IMG/VR virus record: IMGVR_UViG_3300023210_000013
Span: 1 to 64,000 of that record
Source of the DNA: a virus
DNA length: 64,000 nucleotides
Strand: one strand, 5' to 3'
Shown here piece by piece: positions 27,801-36,304 of the stretch. A program made the translations under genes and the position numbers. Within the stretch, counting starts at the first letter, position 1; every line of letters starts with the position of its first letter. Under the pieces are notes generated by a model that made no database searches, was not told where the DNA came from, and saw nothing but the letters and a program-made list of their open reading frames with translations.

Positions 27801-30800
27801 ACTTTTGGATTTGCATTAATTTTTGCAAACAACTCTTCTACTAACATAGGGTTGTCTACTAATGCATCTATATTTCTAGCTTTAACAGATGCAAATGCAA
27901 CAAGAACTGTTTTAGCACCTTGACCTTTTTTATCTTTTACGCTTAACTTAAGAAGTATGTCTCCATTATCTTGTACTTTTAAATCCACAAAAGAATTAGG
28001 CACACTTGCCAAATAGAATCCACTATTAAAAGAATCATTAAAGTCATAGTTGTATTTAGAATCTACAACTTTGCCATCTTTAATATTATCGTCAACTGTA
28101 TCTTTTGCTCTTTGAACAAGTTTAGAATAAAGAACTGTTCTTTCACTTTCTGATACAGCTTTTTGTTTAAGTTGTACTAAAGTAATAGCTCCACTTGGAG
28201 ATTTAACAACAGCTACATATCTACCAGTTATTGAAGCAACATAAGATAGATTTGATTCTCCACTTTCTAATTCTGATTTTTTTAATTGATCTTCAACTGA
28301 TTGTATAAATTCTACTTCTTCATTTACATTTTCTATATCTGTAGTATAATTTGTAGATATACTACCATCTTTGTTTTTAGTATTTGTAATAATTATAGTA
28401 TTACCATCAAAGGTTCCATATACTAAATCATCTAAACTTTTTGCTATACCATCAAAACTAAATTTACCTTGCGTCAGCTTTAGTTCAGTATTTGTTTGCT
28501 CTTGGAATTCTGCCAATGTCATAGTAGCATTATTTTCCATAGCATCTAACTTTCCTGTAAGAGCTGCTTGTTTTATAACTTGAGATTTTAAATCTTCTAT
28601 GCTTGAACCTTCTGCTAAAATGTATGCGTTTAAATTATTATCAGTAAACTCATTTATACTAATGCTTTTTCCGCTTTTACCTTTAAAGCTAAAATGATTA
28701 TTTCTTACAAATGCAATAGAACCATCCCAACCAGCAGGATATAAGTCAGCAACTTTTTCTGCTGCTTCTTGTGACAAACTAATTTGCACCATATACTTAT
28801 CTCCATTTTTAGAAATAAATGGATTCTCTGGTTCTACACCTAACTGATAAGATGTTCCATCTTTAGGTATATTTAAAACTACCCTAACTATAGACTCATT
28901 TAATTCTTGCTCTGTAAGTCTTTCTAATATTTTTTGTAATCTTGCTTCAGCTTCCGCAACAGTTTCTCTTAAACCTGTTGTTTCATTATTCATTTGTTTA
29001 GCATAGATACCATTAATATCACGGTGATCTATCTTAGTCATGTTAGCAGAATACTTTACTTCAGCAACTTTAAGTTGTTCTTTAGTATATAAAGTATTAA
29101 ACCCTGCTTCTTCTACATAAAAAATAGATTCTAGTTTATCATTTTTAGATGCATCTAATTTTTCAAATGGAATTAATTTTAAAAGATTGCCTTTTTTAGT
29201 AGAGCTTTCTGTTCCAAGTACAATGTATTTGTTTCCATCAACATCAACTACCTCATCACCATACTTTATTTCTTGACCATCAAAGTTGTAAGCTTGCTCA
29301 CTAGGAACTATTTTAAGAAGTCTTTCCCAAGCACTCCATGCTTTGTCCATTTCATCTTGACTAGCACCGTAAGAGTTTCTAGCATTAGCTTCATCTAGAA
29401 ATGTTTGAGGTAATGTTTTACCTTTATTATCTACTATACTATATATGAAATCAGGTTCATTTGATCCTTCTTGGTAAACTGTTCTTTTTACAATGTTAAC
29501 ACCCGGTCCTAGTTGAGCTACTTTAGTAGTATTAGTGTTTACTATAGATTCTAAACCTTGTTCAGACTCAGCAGTAAATATACTTGAATCAATACCACCT
29601 AATGCTAAAAGGAATTTTACTGGTTTACTTTCAATAGATTCAGCAACCCAAGCTTTAAAACCTTCTTCAGCATTATAACTTTCTCCTTGTTCATCAAGTG
29701 TTTTAAACCACAGTCTTTTAAGACTATCTAAACCATTGACAGCATTATTACCTTCTGTAGAGTTTAACCATTCTTCTAAGGATACAATTGAATTACCCTC
29801 ATTAATATTTTTAATTTTATAAGAAGCATACATTTGCTCCAAGACATCCTGTGATACAGGAGATTGTCCTTCTAAAAGAATATTTGCATCAGGGGCACTG
29901 TTTATATCTTTAAAATCAGATTCATCTAAATTAGTTTCAACAGCATCATCAAAATTATCTTTTGACTTAGGTGCTTCAGTAGCTTTCTTTTTAGGTTTAT
30001 CAGTTTTTACTTCTTCTTCTTTTACTTTAAATCCAGAAGTCTCCTTGTAAATACTTATAAGAGCATTTATTTTTTCAAATATTTCTTTATCTATTTCAGG
30101 ATTAAGTACACCTTTAGCTGAAATAAATTGAGTTATTGATGTAACATCACGCGTTTCTATAAAAGCTTTAAACTGTTCATCACTTATTACAATACCTAAT
30201 TGTTTAAGTTGTTGAAGTAATATATTAGCATGCTCATCTGCAACACCAGCTTCCATATTTTTTTCAAATATATCTTTGGCCTTACTATATAAAACTTTAA
30301 ACTGATCACTTAATCTATCTACTAAATCTAAAACTTTTTCAGGGTCTCCAAATAAAGCAACTGTTCTATCAAACAATTGAGATCTTGTATCTAAGTTATT
30401 ATGATCAAGAAGTTGAGCTAATACTTTGTCTACTTCACCTCTTTTAATATAACCGTTTTTATTATTACTTCTAGCACCTAGTACTTTTAAATAATTAATT
30501 AACGGAGTTCTTAATTTATTAGATTTACTTCTATCATATACTTTTGAATCTTTATCATATATACTATCTAAAGCAACTTTATATGTTAATAGACTTGTAA
30601 GTAATTTTTGTTTTTGCTTAAGGTCTTTAGTTGTAAGCTTATCTTTATTATCAGTATCCTGTAGAGTTTTTATCTCTTTCATTAACATGACTACCTCTTG
30701 ATCAATAGTATCACTAGTTAGTAGTTTAGTTAAGTCACCTGCTTGAAGATTACTTAATACATCAGAAGATTCTAAAGCTGCCTCTAGACCAAATCTTCTT

Positions 30801-33178
30801 GCGTTAGCCATTTTAAATTCATTCTTAGCAACTAAATAAAGAAGTCTAGCATGTTCTATAGCATTATGTTTTATCCTAGAATCATTATATTCTTTGGTAT
30901 CTTTATCATATTGCTCATAGTTTTCTGGGTTTCTTATTACATCAAAAGAATCATTATATTCTTTCTCTTGTACTTTCATCCCATCAATAGACTTTTGTAT
31001 TTTTTCTCTTACATCAGATATATCTTTTGCAGAGTCTGGATAAAGTTCTTTAAGTTCTTCATCTTTTAAACCTAGTAAGTCTTCTAGTTGTTCTACATAC
31101 AAACCTGTTGCACCCGCAGTCATTAAAAAATGTCTGTGTTGAAATGCAGCTATATCTTTTGCATCTTGAAAACCTAAATGATCATCTTCTAAAAGACTTC
31201 TTTTTGTTTGTTCATCACCTTCTTGTGCTTGGAATAAAGAAAGATTGGTAGGATTAAAATAATCAAAAGGATTGTCTTGTATATCATCTCCTATTTCATT
31301 TATTATTTTAATATACTTTTCTTTATTTTCTTGATATTTTTTATACTGTTCAGGGTTTGTCTTTTTTTGATATATTTCAGGAAGAACTTCAAACATTGCT
31401 CTTTGAGGTCCTTGCACAATACCACCCATTAAAAAACCAGACATAAAAACATGAGCACCTTCAGCACTCATTTGACTATTAAAACCGGCTTTCATAGCGG
31501 CCATCTTAGCATCTGTCTTTAAAGCTAATGGATTTTCCATTAAAGTTCTATGGTAGTCTACAACACCAACTTGAACTCCTTCTTGATATACTTCTTGTAA
31601 ACCTTCTCCAATACTTGCTGCAGAATACCTTAGTAAACCAGCACCAGTATTTTTTAATGTGGTTCTAGCACCTAAAGCTTTAAGTCTTTTAATGTTTAAA
31701 AAGTTACCCATTAAGGTTTTAGGAGTAACATCAGTATATAAACCTTTGCTTAATCCACCACCTTTAGTTCTAACTCCTTTAGTTCTAACTATATTTTTTG
31801 CAAAACCAGGAAGCTTATCACTAAAGATTCTTCTTAACGTAGGAGAAAAACCTTTTAAAGCTGTTCCAAGTACAAGCTTGTTAGTTAAGAAAATAGCAGG
31901 AGCATTTAACCATAATGTTTCAGTAGCTCCTTTTAAAGCATCTGTGTTAATTTCTTCTAACTGTTCTCTTGTTAGATCACCGCCTCCATTTTCTTCTGAC
32001 TTAATTCTTACACCTTCAGCATAAATTTCATTAAAAGCAAAACCAGCTTCCATTTTACCTTCACTCATTGCAAAGTTAATTGAACGCATGTCTCTGTAAA
32101 AAGCTCCAAATCCTTTAGACATTTTAGCTACAGAAGTAATTCCATTTGCTGTATTTTCAGCAGACTTCATTGCTTTTATAGCAGCCATTGTTTCAGGTGC
32201 AAAGACTGTTCCTGCTAATCTAAAAGGTGCAGCACCTGCAGCTCTTATTGCAGTAAATGCATCACGCGCAGATTCAACAGCTCTAATAGAATCTAATATT
32301 GATCCACCAGCTTTAACAGCTTTAGTTACATCAAATAGATTACCCATTGTTTTAATACCTCTAACAAAATTTCTACCGGTACCTGCTAGAAATGCACCAA
32401 TACCTGCAGGTGCTCCAACACCAGTTGAACTTAAAGCAGCAGAACCAGCAGCTAATGCTAATTCTTCAGCTGCAATAGAACCTAATATACCAAATGTATA
32501 TCCTGTTTGTAAAAATAAATTTGCGGCACCTCCACCAAATCCACCTCTTGTACTACTACCCATTCTATTAGCTTCTGCAAACTCATAAGAAGATTGATAG
32601 TCTGCATCCATCCAATAATTATCATCATCAAATAAATCTCCAATAGCTCTATAGCCAGACATAAAACCTGAGCCTAAACCATCTGACCAATAAGGTACTT
32701 GTCTAGTAAAAAATTCTGCTGTAGCTGAACTATTTTGATTATAATATTTTTCATTATCCCTTAAAGGATTATAACCTAATTCATCAAATTTATAATGATC
32801 TCTTACCCTGTCAAAACCTGAACTTTTAGCTCCTGAGATTAAAGGTTGTTCATACAAAGGTTCATTACTTACACCTTGCATGTAACTATTAGGATTATTA
32901 AAAACTTTACTAAAATTATCAAAACTACTTTCAGGTGTATTTTTAATCCCCACATTAGAAGGAATTAAAAGATTTACTGTAGGTACAATATCTTGCATTG
33001 TGCGTTTGAATTCATCTGCAACTTGATCATCATAATCAGCAGGGAAATCAAACAACTCATCTATAGGTTGAAACTCAAAATTTTCAGGATTCCAAGTTTC
33101 AGAAATAGTTGTGTTGGGAGATACTTGGGTCTGAGCTGCTTCTGGAACAGTCAGGCCGTCTTGATTTTTTTGTTCCAT
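18893..33178 (-). CDS. Giant virion RNA polymerase polyprotein with zinc protease domain (4761 aa)
   Basis: The key motif is D3771-F-D3773-I-D3775 in the context V-S-G-A-D-F-D-I-D-K-V-F. It matches the metal-binding DxDxD of multisubunit RNA polymerase beta-prime and the DFDID of the crAss-like virion polymerase. About 39 residues before it R-I-P-S-Q-D-K-H-S-S matches the R-x-P element that precedes this motif in beta-prime. Near 2235 there is a complete zincin site: H2235-E-A-F-H2239, with E2301 in E-Y-M-A-D-E-F-A as third ligand. Residues of about 212-266 are Ala/Gly-rich and hydrophobic, possibly membrane-active. Long helical stretches separate the parts. I infer that it is packed in the head, ejected, perhaps cleaved, and transcribes early genes. 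It is far larger than known single-polymerase versions. Confidence 0.8.
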   Translation of the reverse strand: MEQKNQDGLTVPEAAQTQVSPNTTISETWNPENFEFQPIDELFDFPADYDDQVADEFKRTMQDIVPTVNLLIPSNVGIKNTPESSFDNFSKVFNNPNSYMQGVSNEPLYEQPLISGAKSSGFDRVRDHYKFDELGYNPLRDNEKYYNQNSSATAEFFTRQVPYWSDGLGSGFMSGYRAIGDLFDDDNYWMDADYQSSYEFAEANRMGSSTRGGFGGGAANLFLQTGYTFGILGSIAAEELALAAGSAALSSTGVGAPAGIGAFLAGTGRNFVRGIKTMGNLFDVTKAVKAGGSILDSIRAVESARDAFTAIRAAGAAPFRLAGTVFAPETMAAIKAMKSAENTANGITSVAKMSKGFGAFYRDMRSINFAMSEGKMEAGFAFNEIYAEGVRIKSEENGGGDLTREQLEEINTDALKGATETLWLNAPAIFLTNKLVLGTALKGFSPTLRRIFSDKLPGFAKNIVRTKGVRTKGGGLSKGLYTDVTPKTLMGNFLNIKRLKALGARTTLKNTGAGLLRYSAASIGEGLQEVYQEGVQVGVVDYHRTLMENPLALKTDAKMAAMKAGFNSQMSAEGAHVFMSGFLMGGIVQGPQRAMFEVLPEIYQKKTNPEQYKKYQENKEKYIKIINEIGDDIQDNPFDYFNPTNLSLFQAQEGDEQTKRSLLEDDHLGFQDAKDIAAFQHRHFLMTAGATGLYVEQLEDLLGLKDEELKELYPDSAKDISDVREKIQKSIDGMKVQEKEYNDSFDVIRNPENYEQYDKDTKEYNDSRIKHNAIEHARLLYLVAKNEFKMANARRFGLEAALESSDVLSNLQAGDLTKLLTSDTIDQEVVMLMKEIKTLQDTDNKDKLTTKDLKQKQKLLTSLLTYKVALDSIYDKDSKVYDRSKSNKLRTPLINYLKVLGARSNNKNGYIKRGEVDKVLAQLLDHNNLDTRSQLFDRTVALFGDPEKVLDLVDRLSDQFKVLYSKAKDIFEKNMEAGVADEHANILLQQLKQLGIVISDEQFKAFIETRDVTSITQFISAKGVLNPEIDKEIFEKINALISIYKETSGFKVKEEEVKTDKPKKKATEAPKSKDNFDDAVETNLDESDFKDINSAPDANILLEGQSPVSQDVLEQMYASYKIKNINEGNSIVSLEEWLNSTEGNNAVNGLDSLKRLWFKTLDEQGESYNAEEGFKAWVAESIESKPVKFLLALGGIDSSIFTAESEQGLESIVNTNTTKVAQLGPGVNIVKRTVYQEGSNEPDFIYSIVDNKGKTLPQTFLDEANARNSYGASQDEMDKAWSAWERLLKIVPSEQAYNFDGQEIKYGDEVVDVDGNKYIVLGTESSTKKGNLLKLIPFEKLDASKNDKLESIFYVEEAGFNTLYTKEQLKVAEVKYSANMTKIDHRDINGIYAKQMNNETTGLRETVAEAEARLQKILERLTEQELNESIVRVVLNIPKDGTSYQLGVEPENPFISKNGDKYMVQISLSQEAAEKVADLYPAGWDGSIAFVRNNHFSFKGKSGKSISINEFTDNNLNAYILAEGSSIEDLKSQVIKQAALTGKLDAMENNATMTLAEFQEQTNTELKLTQGKFSFDGIAKSLDDLVYGTFDGNTIIITNTKNKDGSISTNYTTDIENVNEEVEFIQSVEDQLKKSELESGESNLSYVASITGRYVAVVKSPSGAITLVQLKQKAVSESERTVLYSKLVQRAKDTVDDNIKDGKVVDSKYNYDFNDSFNSGFYLASVPNSFVDLKVQDNGDILLKLSVKDKKGQGAKTVLVAFASVKARNIDALVDNPMLVEELFAKINANPKVVVYNKTVPNKVNLSGDSMTVVFDTTATAQEMIEKTVTDIDPRVRHSQKMYFNFTGNLTEVEEIIPGPKEKPVSEFDEFVETGKVSEATLENLATKIQNAGPLTPQEAAIFEANTGLINQILVDRKAQQDAGPINKEVNPNQKYEDALANVEQQIKDLRSEDGSIQTKDLKKFKALQAELVIAKQNSYRGNTEGVVSIRVEGGVLVGQEAVEAENSIEDYIAVVEKSVASGKITKEVGKDMIMKYLGSDSRYKFYMNELDLLERYVRDRLDSSIPTVGNNKDKFQVWRQGNKIAAETQKNESEQTLEEQITTLEKQKKVLESEINTRAKAEGLNRYNLKQESEEYKNITSKIKELKAQRKNAFKIVDTQESISEDLKIDEFISWAQNNLPGFITVKDINEVKDRLKANGFTAGKFVMSLRNLSGGLQGEGTIYTSPSTLIAYHEAFHAVFRMLLTDKEQSNLLRIAKGELLSKLGSQEALDEALGKFKGLNPLYGDMNAKRLEREYLEEYMADEFAKFKQNPRSTKTSSTIKSFFNRIVEWIKRSLKRFKGKSDLLNVFENIDSGKYRGSSIQENFYTRDVEGDVTIEALKAIPYESISGEVFASELYLDPATADILIRTIANTYAERIDERNEKVNAQKVQALADKFSGKETEQEEIDKIYIGSVLADYADLYNPGNAQYSGENLSDSQADKLEQIYQALELNDGEAIIKEVEDYLELFQIKTEREEEEIDELEQSVGSRSTSQYGMESQEVGIKPSQRVKLFISSTTIDSTDMFGNTELLNGEKIKVHANYVDAHTGLMLAAMNQTSHFEILKRMYYHSRRSVNTSAVIDRFLNTVGITDSNTTMEDVIESGALPTEVKDSKLYHDFIKTYQNSRFGYNFHLKDPVTGKALIISATQSDAANAQIDAWKKFHGDKFENYKSNPETLTKALQVMRTLQGVLGKSNMTNKDIRLQAEYLSQAIYEAIGVSFSRGYLEVSIISALKNKSTNFQREMALIGSDSNLITKEDAEQFVNRLDVTQVIKGTKKRQPAPENLFVDDAGKGMSTRLNKLALGNANFDEAIGATVFVDVNGKLIYAHQKQTFHSNRIKQLNDVDFLETLEETTPFLSNNLLLNNPAFIQMAADNELVIERNSGTRITDLTEDKIDNLSEAAMTDEASAYGEMTSKEFVTMLIDMYTASYNTTSETNSKITYIEDGLEVTKAIAPVLLRIMEASNTNDMVKLPIIQTVNDKSGEGIGKYSILPNTVNLTINEIEREYNAIKENFKEGIEGPQGILGYNDVESTRPDKGRGFKFFKTAWLMDKATQDTLIEKAKKGEAFDSSGFDKGGSIVKGLESLVDEFASLAKDENIARQLSADESNTQFQGISLLARGFFPKSKKALRAKQELGLDNSTQIVNIAQIVLSNYLNTMAINQLILGEEARLFKDAFVDPIKRAKMQNRAITPVETTVVDPAKGIYHTLGEGSISMILVEDDLFEQRFTDGAQPGNRGGEKTDAQTYYTAKGARYFAFGLAELNDAYVELMDKVDAGVEITSEEWFGKNGYLKQNAVLNSKKYVYGDGNVFDKMSTTPLTKQETSDVVNGKRVAKQGMEQLNAAREMLEEFERNNPEKIAFLVPVSASKMFKQKVQTLARLSETNNPLTLDDITPLNAKDFGLQQVNPSNKTKVTLPNQIKTIVTSEQSDDETVLLNGKEVPVGYIRKEYHRLTGAGIKFEFSQKKDLMFETIQNLDNDIIDTMVENGEVAPSYATFLRTAQANLKSSAAGSNQIEFFTDENGTNKYELNQPLAIKKFEQFFLSYFSQGVLQEKVEGHALALKSSFGKSVIRKVYSLDAEGNLDKQEVVRRKAYVKSGNAKITIDLREPNGFELLAEALKTNPEGVTVIDRLRVDLVEYVTEGDPSTWVATNERYAEGIVPAHYKEVMDLIENGTGRMPAAVAKMFAVRIPSQDKHSSLNVRIVDFDPVYLGSTAVFPEELVEVSGADFDIDKVFTHVKEWYVKNKQFIEYGRANVSEEESFGDYIVYQNKLTGKKGSYLYDALYKFETTRPSLSRVLDPEVKEELIKKFGFTADTLDALTTLNLPRTFAEYKQYKKDYKTEPYKGAINNQLLDLKTALQGNKGMTESVNGQKPVAYQPADVVALKAEVDNLFRQFPQLAELSKEDLPIDSLPGQFYTHVNVKQNSNLIGAVVPRNVVINFLKETEVILNPKWGSLDINGINYDRFETNVKNEETRAQYLLSALITAATDDAKERILSKLGFNKASIGVVETMIGLGVSLHTATMFVNVAAIRQAMKDPMTAKSEIKGALKELQVKEGTQVKVTDVTLAAGVNANATDEELYSIYETILDFMDVKKFIDNMIPIFNLNTGFGQDFISLNEKDNAIKTLGLYLDDKEFKKIIRPFDMRSAIKEHYVGDLLEVYNEFSTEVLPKVFLSRTEDFKKIYAGVEGYTKKSASAQVMDGISKNLLTYLTMKSYMHRVFNSDEAAAAIGGSLSNEFIYGNAETKFNANTIFEELREKHEGTSNYFLDYYLFSNPADSKTNTTGLNLIQSRSFGKLSANEKLRIQNGFHQLYGQSDTRADAVNIIHYAMVKDGLQYANGSIIDSLVPFIMENYLDSATDAVQAFQGKKSYESVFGVSLQELQDEFVNNYGESAINSRNIAVFSKDFISGPKAPHSYEETIFEDNLTYTRTSDEKPQYPFSLFISKTDINADQTRTTSYYKLVRANDFKKSGKGLGVTLMPSALNGRVEADSVVYEKIELKGAYKQNAIGFMFNTENFNRPTLAELREFSKDDYYGVNFDDIEGLDEIDNVDFDNVDFSGAEKANDKMSNFANTNRIATEENIDIDGVNIADATARPEEVNDPTDKLLSFISNKGLSKGIELTEKDQEKMDAIMSQIEEVDVDDPGTQLELDLGMTDGDSEIIQFFYDYINKNKENKEILKAAGIGTTQDGFIKSFKLSNFETIKEFLVDQGCRIKL

Positions 33179-33182
33179 AATA

Positions 33183-36100
33183 TTACTTACCTTGAATAAT
33201 TGATGGTTTTATTCTTTTTTGTTCTTTCAAATTTTTTGCACTAAGATCAGCTAAAGACGCTCTATAGTTTGCTACTATTCTATCTACTTCATTAAGACCA
33301 GCAGGTTGCCCTTGCTCATTTCTAATTAGTTGAATAGGTTGCTGTCCCATTTTTTCAAATAGACCCGTTGTAGCATTAACACCTAACATCTCCATAGAAG
33401 AATAAAAAGCACCATCTTTATTGAATACTCTAAATGATCCTGCATTTTCTTTATACATGTCGTAAAGATAACTTTTATCTGGAGACATTTGAATTTTTTG
33501 ATTAACAGAAGAGAAATTATATTTGTCTAAGTTTAAATCTACTACAGCATCTGACTGTGGAAACATCATTGTTATTTCACTATACTTTTTAATTCCAGCA
33601 GCACTCTGAAGTCCAACTGGAGTTTTTGCTGCAGTTGATGCAAAGTCTTTTAAATACTGATCAGTATAAGTAACTTTCATTCCTGACATTATTGTACCAT
33701 CTTCTAAAGTTTTTACTACAGGTCTCATTTCAATACCCATAGAAAACTTTTTACTAGCAGCTGCTTTAGGATCTAATAAATATCCTCTAATATCTCTTAA
33801 ACTTTCACCTAGTATTTGATTAGCAGTTACATCATTTGTCCCATCTAATTCTTCATCTGATAATCCAGATGGAGTAATTATTTTTTCTCCTGGAGCATTA
33901 AATTGATCCACTAAGTTTTTAAGATCTGTATATACTTCTGGATTAACAGCTATAGAATTTATACTAAATGTACTTTTTGTACCACCATATGTATATAAAT
34001 TTGAAGCATTCATATCATCTAGTTGAACACCTCTAAAATAAGCATCAGCAGATAGTGGTTGAAATAATTTATTTTCAGGATCTAATCCTTGTGCATTATA
34101 TGATTCATTTAAAGTAGAATTTAAAACTTGTCTTTGTTGTGCATAATATTTTTTAGCATCTTCTCTAGCTTCATTTTCTACAAATATTGTATCACCCCAC
34201 ACATACTCATCAATTTTTTCATCCATATAATCTGCAATTCCAGGGAATATTGTAGCAGCCTGATATGTGTTATTACCTTTATCATCTCTTCTTCCTCTAC
34301 CTTCTATATAATCCGCATCTTTAATTGAACCTTTTTTGGCTTTTGCTATATAGCGTTCAATAAATTCTTCTTCTTCTAAGACTGTTCCATTATTAACAAT
34401 TTCAGGTACTCCAGCATCTGTAGCAGCTTTAGTGCTAAGACTAGATATTGTTTTAGAAGCATCCCAATTCTTTTGAATAGTTTCTTTACTTACTTTATCC
34501 CAATGTAATAATTGATCAGTTTCTCCTGCTATTCTATCACTAAGTTGAACTAAACTGTTATAACCAGGTGATGTTAAAACTCCAGGATTTGTTTTATTAA
34601 GTTCAGTTAATTCACCAAAACTTTTCTTGTAAAGATTTTCTAGTTCTGCAGCGTTCTCAGGTTTATTAAGTAATTTTGTAATTTGTTTTATATTACCTGT
34701 TTCTGTTTTACCGTTTATCTCAATACTAATAATACCTGTCTGCTGTGCAACAGGTAAATCAGATTGTTTCAATTCAAATAAAGACGTAATAAATTCTGGC
34801 TTCTTTGCATTTACAGAAGCTTCTTTTTTGCGTAAGTCTTCTGCATTTCTTGCTAATGGATCTTCTATCTCTTCTGTGCTTTCAGCAATTGTAGAACCTC
34901 CATCAGGTCCTGTCACTCCATCAAATATAGAAGCAGCAACAAAAGCAGGATTAATTATTTCACCTTTTTTATTTACGTTACCTTCTATTTTTCCTTTTAG
35001 TATAAGTTCATTTCTTCTATTAGAACTTGCATTGTTATCTCTAGCTAAATTATACTGATGTTGTATTTGCATTTTGGTATAAGGATTCTCCATTGATATA
35101 GTTTGAGAATAATCTCTTTTACTATATGATGTAGCCGCTCCTAAAATGTCACTGCTTAGATTATAATTCATAAGCATGTTGTAAGCAAAGTTTAGTGCAT
35201 CAGTATTTTCATCTGCTTCACCCATTCTTTGCAAGTCTCCTTCATTTCTTTTTAGTGCTTCATCTGAAGTTTCAAAAGCCTCAAAAGCTTCAAGCATTGC
35301 TTTATGCTCATCACTATCAGGTATAATACCTTCTTCCTTTTCATAACGTTCCCAATTTTGTTTAGCTTGTAAAGCTTTTTCAAATTGATTTCTAAGAATA
35401 GGATTTGCTTTTTCATTTCTAGCTCTTAAATCTTCTAAAGTACTTTGAGCCCAAGCGTTCTTTCCTTCTCCAATACTGCTGTATTGTCCATTTTTAAAAC
35501 CAATTTCTGCATGATTTCTTGCAGAAACAAAACCGCTTGTTCTATAAGCATCAATAACTTTAGGATCTTCCATTAAGGTTTTCATCAAAAAGTTATAAGC
35601 ACCAGGTACTTGAAGAGAACCATTCTTTTGTCTTATGATAAAAGGATCACCTTTCTTAACTGGTAAATCCATTTCAACATCTTCAAAACCAGCATCCTTT
35701 AGAATCTTCATTGACATAGTTTCTAAGTCTACATTCTCTACATAAGTAGGTAAACCTGCTTTTAAAGCATCATCTCTATTGTCATTTTTGAAATCTTCCA
35801 TTTGGTAATTCATTGCCTGAATACCTGTGGCCCAATATTTTTTTCTTTCTTCAGCACTAGCAGATGCTTTTAAAGAACCTGCTAATTGCATATTTCTTTT
35901 ATACTGAGAGGTAAAAACCAAATCTTTAACTATCAAGTCATCCTCATAAAAAGGTTTGAATAAGGATTGAGCAGAGTCAACATTTTGACGTATGGATAAA
36001 TCCATTCCTGATAGCTTCTCTATTCTAGGGATTAGTTGTTCAGTATATTGATTTCTTGCATCTATTGTGTCTTCTCTTGACATATCTGCATAAACAACTT

Positions 36101-36245
36101 TACTGTATTGATCACTCAACTGTTTATAGTTAGTGTCAAAACGGTCTTGTCTGGTGTCTAAAACAGCAGACATGAATTTATAATCCGGAGTAAACGGTGT
36201 TGTTTCTCTTTCATATCTTTGATATCCTGGTACGTATGTTGCCAT
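33183..36245 (-). CDS. Internal virion (cargo) protein (1020 aa)
   Basis: A long, mostly helical, charged protein with no signal peptide or enzyme motif. The start MATYVPGYQRYERETTPFTP, followed by D-Y-K-F-M-S-A-V-L-D-T-R-Q-D-R-F-D-T-N-Y, is of a kind I associate with internal virion proteins of marine Bacteroidetes phages. It ends four bases before the polymerase giant starts, so it is made together with it and is likely packed in the same place and ejected. The gap upstream (36246-36304) is AT-rich, with a palindromic AAGTTTTTAAAACTT on the - strand but no clear promoter-motif copy. Confidence 0.6.
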   Translation of the reverse strand: MATYVPGYQRYERETTPFTPDYKFMSAVLDTRQDRFDTNYKQLSDQYSKVVYADMSREDTIDARNQYTEQLIPRIEKLSGMDLSIRQNVDSAQSLFKPFYEDDLIVKDLVFTSQYKRNMQLAGSLKASASAEERKKYWATGIQAMNYQMEDFKNDNRDDALKAGLPTYVENVDLETMSMKILKDAGFEDVEMDLPVKKGDPFIIRQKNGSLQVPGAYNFLMKTLMEDPKVIDAYRTSGFVSARNHAEIGFKNGQYSSIGEGKNAWAQSTLEDLRARNEKANPILRNQFEKALQAKQNWERYEKEEGIIPDSDEHKAMLEAFEAFETSDEALKRNEGDLQRMGEADENTDALNFAYNMLMNYNLSSDILGAATSYSKRDYSQTISMENPYTKMQIQHQYNLARDNNASSNRRNELILKGKIEGNVNKKGEIINPAFVAASIFDGVTGPDGGSTIAESTEEIEDPLARNAEDLRKKEASVNAKKPEFITSLFELKQSDLPVAQQTGIISIEINGKTETGNIKQITKLLNKPENAAELENLYKKSFGELTELNKTNPGVLTSPGYNSLVQLSDRIAGETDQLLHWDKVSKETIQKNWDASKTISSLSTKAATDAGVPEIVNNGTVLEEEEFIERYIAKAKKGSIKDADYIEGRGRRDDKGNNTYQAATIFPGIADYMDEKIDEYVWGDTIFVENEAREDAKKYYAQQRQVLNSTLNESYNAQGLDPENKLFQPLSADAYFRGVQLDDMNASNLYTYGGTKSTFSINSIAVNPEVYTDLKNLVDQFNAPGEKIITPSGLSDEELDGTNDVTANQILGESLRDIRGYLLDPKAAASKKFSMGIEMRPVVKTLEDGTIMSGMKVTYTDQYLKDFASTAAKTPVGLQSAAGIKKYSEITMMFPQSDAVVDLNLDKYNFSSVNQKIQMSPDKSYLYDMYKENAGSFRVFNKDGAFYSSMEMLGVNATTGLFEKMGQQPIQLIRNEQGQPAGLNEVDRIVANYRASLADLSAKNLKEQKRIKPSIIQGK

Positions 36246-36304
36246 AATACTAAATTACTAAAATTTATTAAGTTTTAAAAACTTTATTTATACACTTTTT
36301 AGGT

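Noticed and set aside
30851-31069. Hydrophobic + strand frame opposite the giant polymerase gene
   Set aside because: Antisense of a charged helical coding region in AT-rich DNA often reads as hydrophobic; no start context or neighbour on that strand.
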